Assembly (NCBI GenBank): GCA_030683155.1
Contig: JAUXMV010000099.1
Location: forward strand, 46,624 to 110,623
Length of the DNA stretch: 64,000 bases
DNA from: Bacteroidales bacterium
Lineage (GTDB): Bacteria; Bacteroidota; Bacteroidia; Bacteroidales; F082
Reading direction: 5' to 3'
In this document: one piece after another, positions 61,770-64,000 of the stretch
Layout: the number at the start of each line of letters is the position of its first letter
How positions within the stretch are numbered: the first letter of the stretch is position 1
Notes under the pieces: model-generated
What the model saw: only the letters and a program-made list of their open reading frames with translations
Told to the model about the DNA's origin: nothing
Databases searched by the model: none
Made by a program: the position numbers and the translations under genes

Positions 61770-62780
61770 TTATGTTCTTCCTGAAAGATTTTTTGGAATT
61801 CGACCCTGATGTATACTTTCTGAACGCAGTTTCCGGCCAACGATGCGTTCCACCATTTTGCCTGTTTCAAGCACCTTGTCAATGTCCAGATTGGTTTGAA
61901 TTCCCATTTCGTCCATCATAACAACCATGTCTTCAGTTGAGACAAGGCCAACAGCAGTTGATTCTTTATAATAATATTCACCTGTGCCTGAGACAGGCAC
62001 GCCATCCATGAAGTTGGCCGGTTGTCCGCCGATACCGCCCATCGTGGATTCATAATTGGTCATTCCAGCCTGCAATGCGGCAAGCACATTTGCCATACCC
62101 CAGCCACGTGTTGTGTGCAGATGAACAATATGCTTGTGCGGATTTTGAACCCTGTCGAGTAGCATGGAAAAATATTTATAAATCCTGTCGGGAGATGCAG
62201 AGCCATCGTGGTCAGCGTGCTCCACGTCGCTTGCTCCAATAGAAAGCCATCTTTCGGTGAAATCAATCGCTTTACTCATTTCTGTAGGTCCTTCGATCGG
62301 ACAGCCCCAGATTGTGCTTACCGTTCCATTCACTTTCAAGCCTGCATCCAATGCTTTAGGAATATATTTTTCGGCCATACGGAAATATTCGTCAATCGTC
62401 AGGCCGGAATTTTTAAACTGATGCGATTCGCTCGTACTTACCATGAGAAGTATACGGTCAGGACCAACACCTTCTTTACGGGCTTCAATCGCCCTTTCAA
62501 CGGCCTTTTCACGGATTGTTACGGCCGTGAGTGAAGCCTCAGGCAAGAGATGCGCTACCCTTTTGCTGTTTCTGATGAGCCTGAACAAATCGTATGCATC
62601 CTTAAACTGCGGCATGCCTTTGGGGTTGCCAAAATTTGTCAGCTCAACATGCTTGAAGCCACAAAGAAGTAGTTCCTCAGCCAGCCATAATTTGGCTTCT
62701 GTTGGAATAAATTTTTCTTCATGCTGAAATCCATCGCGGACTGTAATATCTCCGATGACAACTTTTTTGGGGTAATTCAT
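61770..62780 (-). CDS. HMG-CoA lyase-like pyruvate carboxyltransferase-family protein
   Basis: A 336-residue DRE-TIM barrel enzyme with GDITVRDGFQHEE (Arg-Asp active-site motif), HVELTNFGNPKGMPQF, the metal-binding HLHTTRGWGMANVLAA and the loop ESTMGGIGGQPANF, where a Cys is expected but is replaced. It lies 78 bases upstream of the other HMGL-like gene in the same direction. Together they probably serve branched-chain acyl-CoA or related aldol cleavage. Precise substrate unknown. Confidence 0.85.
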   Translation of the reverse strand: MNYPKKVVIGDITVRDGFQHEEKFIPTEAKLWLAEELLLCGFKHVELTNFGNPKGMPQFKDAYDLFRLIRNSKRVAHLLPEASLTAVTIREKAVERAIEARKEGVGPDRILLMVSTSESHQFKNSGLTIDEYFRMAEKYIPKALDAGLKVNGTVSTIWGCPIEGPTEMSKAIDFTERWLSIGASDVEHADHDGSASPDRIYKYFSMLLDRVQNPHKHIVHLHTTRGWGMANVLAALQAGMTNYESTMGGIGGQPANFMDGVPVSGTGEYYYKESTAVGLVSTEDMVVMMDEMGIQTNLDIDKVLETGKMVERIVGRKLRSESIHQGRIPKNLSGRT

Positions 62781-63024
62781 GTGTTTGTTTTTAAAACTTT
62801 GCGCTAAAATATGTAAAAAACTGCATTTGTTTTGCCTGAAAACGCAAATTTATTTTTTTTAACTTATTGAAGTTTTGTCAAATCAGGCTCGGATTTGAAG
62901 GATTCAAACTTTGAGGTTTAAAAAAAAGTCTATTGCTAAAGCAACCTGAAAATATCAAGCTGGTCAAACCTTAAAAAATTCCGATAAAAAATCAGCAGAA
63001 TTCTTTAATTCAATATAAATCCAT

Positions 63025-64000
63025 TCAACTAAAAAGCAATCCAAAAAGCTGATTTACCGAGGACACCGGAACGACTTCGATTTTGAACTTTTGATGGTCA
63101 AGACCTTTGTCGTTAAATTTCGAGATAAAGATTTTCTCAAACCCAAGTTTGTCGGCCTCTGAGATTCGAGCTTCGATTCTGTTGACGGCTCTTATTTCGC
63201 CCGAAAGACCCACCTCTGCAGCAAAAGCAATCTTTGAACCGATTGGAATATCTTCATTTGACGACAAAATTGCTGCAATCACAGCAAGGTCGATGGCCGG
63301 ATCGTCAACTCGGATTCCACCTGCGATATTCAAAAAAACATCTTTTGCACTCAATCTGAATCCAGAGCGTTTTTCAAGTACAGCGAGCAGCATATTGAGT
63401 CGCCGAAGGTCGAATCCTGTGCCGGAACGTTGCGGAGTTCCATAAGCCGCAGTGCTTACAAGCGCCTGAGTTTCAATGAGCATCGGACGCAAACCTTCAA
63501 CGGTTGCCGAAATAGCTACGCCGCTTACGTCTTCTTCGCGCTGGGAAAGCAAAATTTCACTTGGATTGGTCACCTCTCTCAAACCATGGGCATGCATTTC
63601 AAAAATTCCCAGCTCTGAAGCTGAACCAAAACGGTTTTTAACTGCCCTCAGAATCCGGAATCCATAATGACGGTCGCCTTCAAACTGAATGACGGTATCC
63701 ACCATATGCTCGAGCACTTTTGGTCCGGCAATGCTGCCATCTTTGGTAATATGTCCGATGAGAAAAACAGGAATATGGGTCGTTTTTGCAAGGCGATTCA
63801 TTTCAGCAGCACTTTCTCGAATCTGCGAAATACTCCCTGCAGTGGCCTCAACAGTGTCGGTTTGTAATGTTTGAATGGAGTCGATAACCAAAAGATCAGG
63901 TTTGAGGTTGTCAACATGGTTGATGATTTCAGTGGTCGAAGTTTCTGTCAGGATGTAGCAGTTTTCGTTTTTTATGCCAATCCTGTCGGCACGCATTTTT
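63025..64000 (-). CDS. radA: DNA repair protein RadA/Sms, C-terminal part (5' end outside window)
   Basis: About 325 residues are visible up to the window edge. RadA is a RecA-like ATPase that promotes branch migration in recombination. Seen: Walker B LLVIDSIQTLQ, the RadA-specific KNRFG motif (RAVKNRFGSASELGIF), and a C-terminal Lon-protease-like domain (DLAVIAAILSSNEDIPIGSKIAFAAEVGLSGEIR). The N-terminal zinc finger and Walker A are beyond base 64000. Confidence 0.96.
   Translation of the reverse strand, partial: KMRADRIGIKNENCYILTETSTTEIINHVDNLKPDLLVIDSIQTLQTDTVEATAGSISQIRESAAEMNRLAKTTHIPVFLIGHITKDGSIAGPKVLEHMVDTVIQFEGDRHYGFRILRAVKNRFGSASELGIFEMHAHGLREVTNPSEILLSQREEDVSGVAISATVEGLRPMLIETQALVSTAAYGTPQRSGTGFDLRRLNMLLAVLEKRSGFRLSAKDVFLNIAGGIRVDDPAIDLAVIAAILSSNEDIPIGSKIAFAAEVGLSGEIRAVNRIEARISEADKLGFEKIFISKFNDKGLDHQKFKIEVVPVSSVNQLFGLLFS

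Noticed and set aside
1..64000. tRNA, rRNA or other structured RNA genes
   Set aside because: No tRNA-like CCA-ended cloverleaf, rRNA segment or known ncRNA was noticed in the intergenic regions on either strand; a covariance-model scan would be needed to be sure.

Overview
The window is chromosomal DNA of a Bacteroidota bacterium, probably Bacteroidia-like. The evidence is: several starts are preceded by the TAnnTTTG (-7) promoter element of this phylum; an envelope protein carries a type IX secretion (T9SS) C-terminal tail; Shine-Dalgarno sequences are nearly absent; and the coding sequence is moderately AT-rich. I cannot name genus or species.

Left flank (1-14.8 kb): a truncated DEAD-box RNA helicase, a metallo-beta-lactamase-fold hydrolase, a very large outer-membrane protein (peptidase-MA-like + beta-propeller + barrel), a half-length TauE/SafE permease, a B12-dependent ribonucleotide reductase, a GT39-type transferase with a membrane-anchored partner, a sigma-54 response regulator with an HPt protein, and a Crp/Fnr regulator with an N-terminal Cys cluster and palindromic sites upstream.

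Core (14.8-51 kb): a surface-polysaccharide (O-antigen/capsule) locus read mostly leftward. It holds GDP-sugar genes (manC, gmd, fcl), an ABC export pair (wzm/wzt), a second PglK-like ABC exporter, about nine glycosyltransferases, FkbM and other methyltransferases, and a UDP-FucNAc module (capE-capF-wecB/capG, a WbuB-like transferase, an epimerase, a WecA/WbpL-like initiating transferase). It ends with a WbpM/FlaA1-type dehydratase and a divergent O-antigen-ligase-like protein with TPRs. The gene order resembles the wbjBCDEF-wbpL-wbpM type of cluster.

The core is full of small insertions. Two four-helix-bundle (IVP/S23) genes and one broken GxxExxY gene each sit between glycan genes and are bracketed by short, locus-specific tandem repeats that turn back on themselves as inverted repeats. 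Related repeats interrupt the reading frames of wecB and fcl without shifting the frame. An AbiE toxin-antitoxin pair plus one IVP cassette lies between two 137-bp direct repeats (about 97% identical) inside two epimerase 5' ends, so recombination between them would delete the island and leave one intact epimerase. Each repeat contains a 96-bp in-frame coding insert. An IS4-family element (1309 bp, 9-bp target duplication) splits a methyltransferase gene, and a remnant of adenylylsulfate kinase lies upstream of gmd.

Right flank (51-64 kb): a SprT-like protein with a tiny lipoprotein gene, an MlaE/MlaF lipid-transport pair, CvpA, a transglutaminase-like secreted protein, a T9SS beta-helix protein, a 5-PAS hybrid histidine kinase, two HMG-CoA-lyase-family enzymes, and the C-terminal part of RadA.
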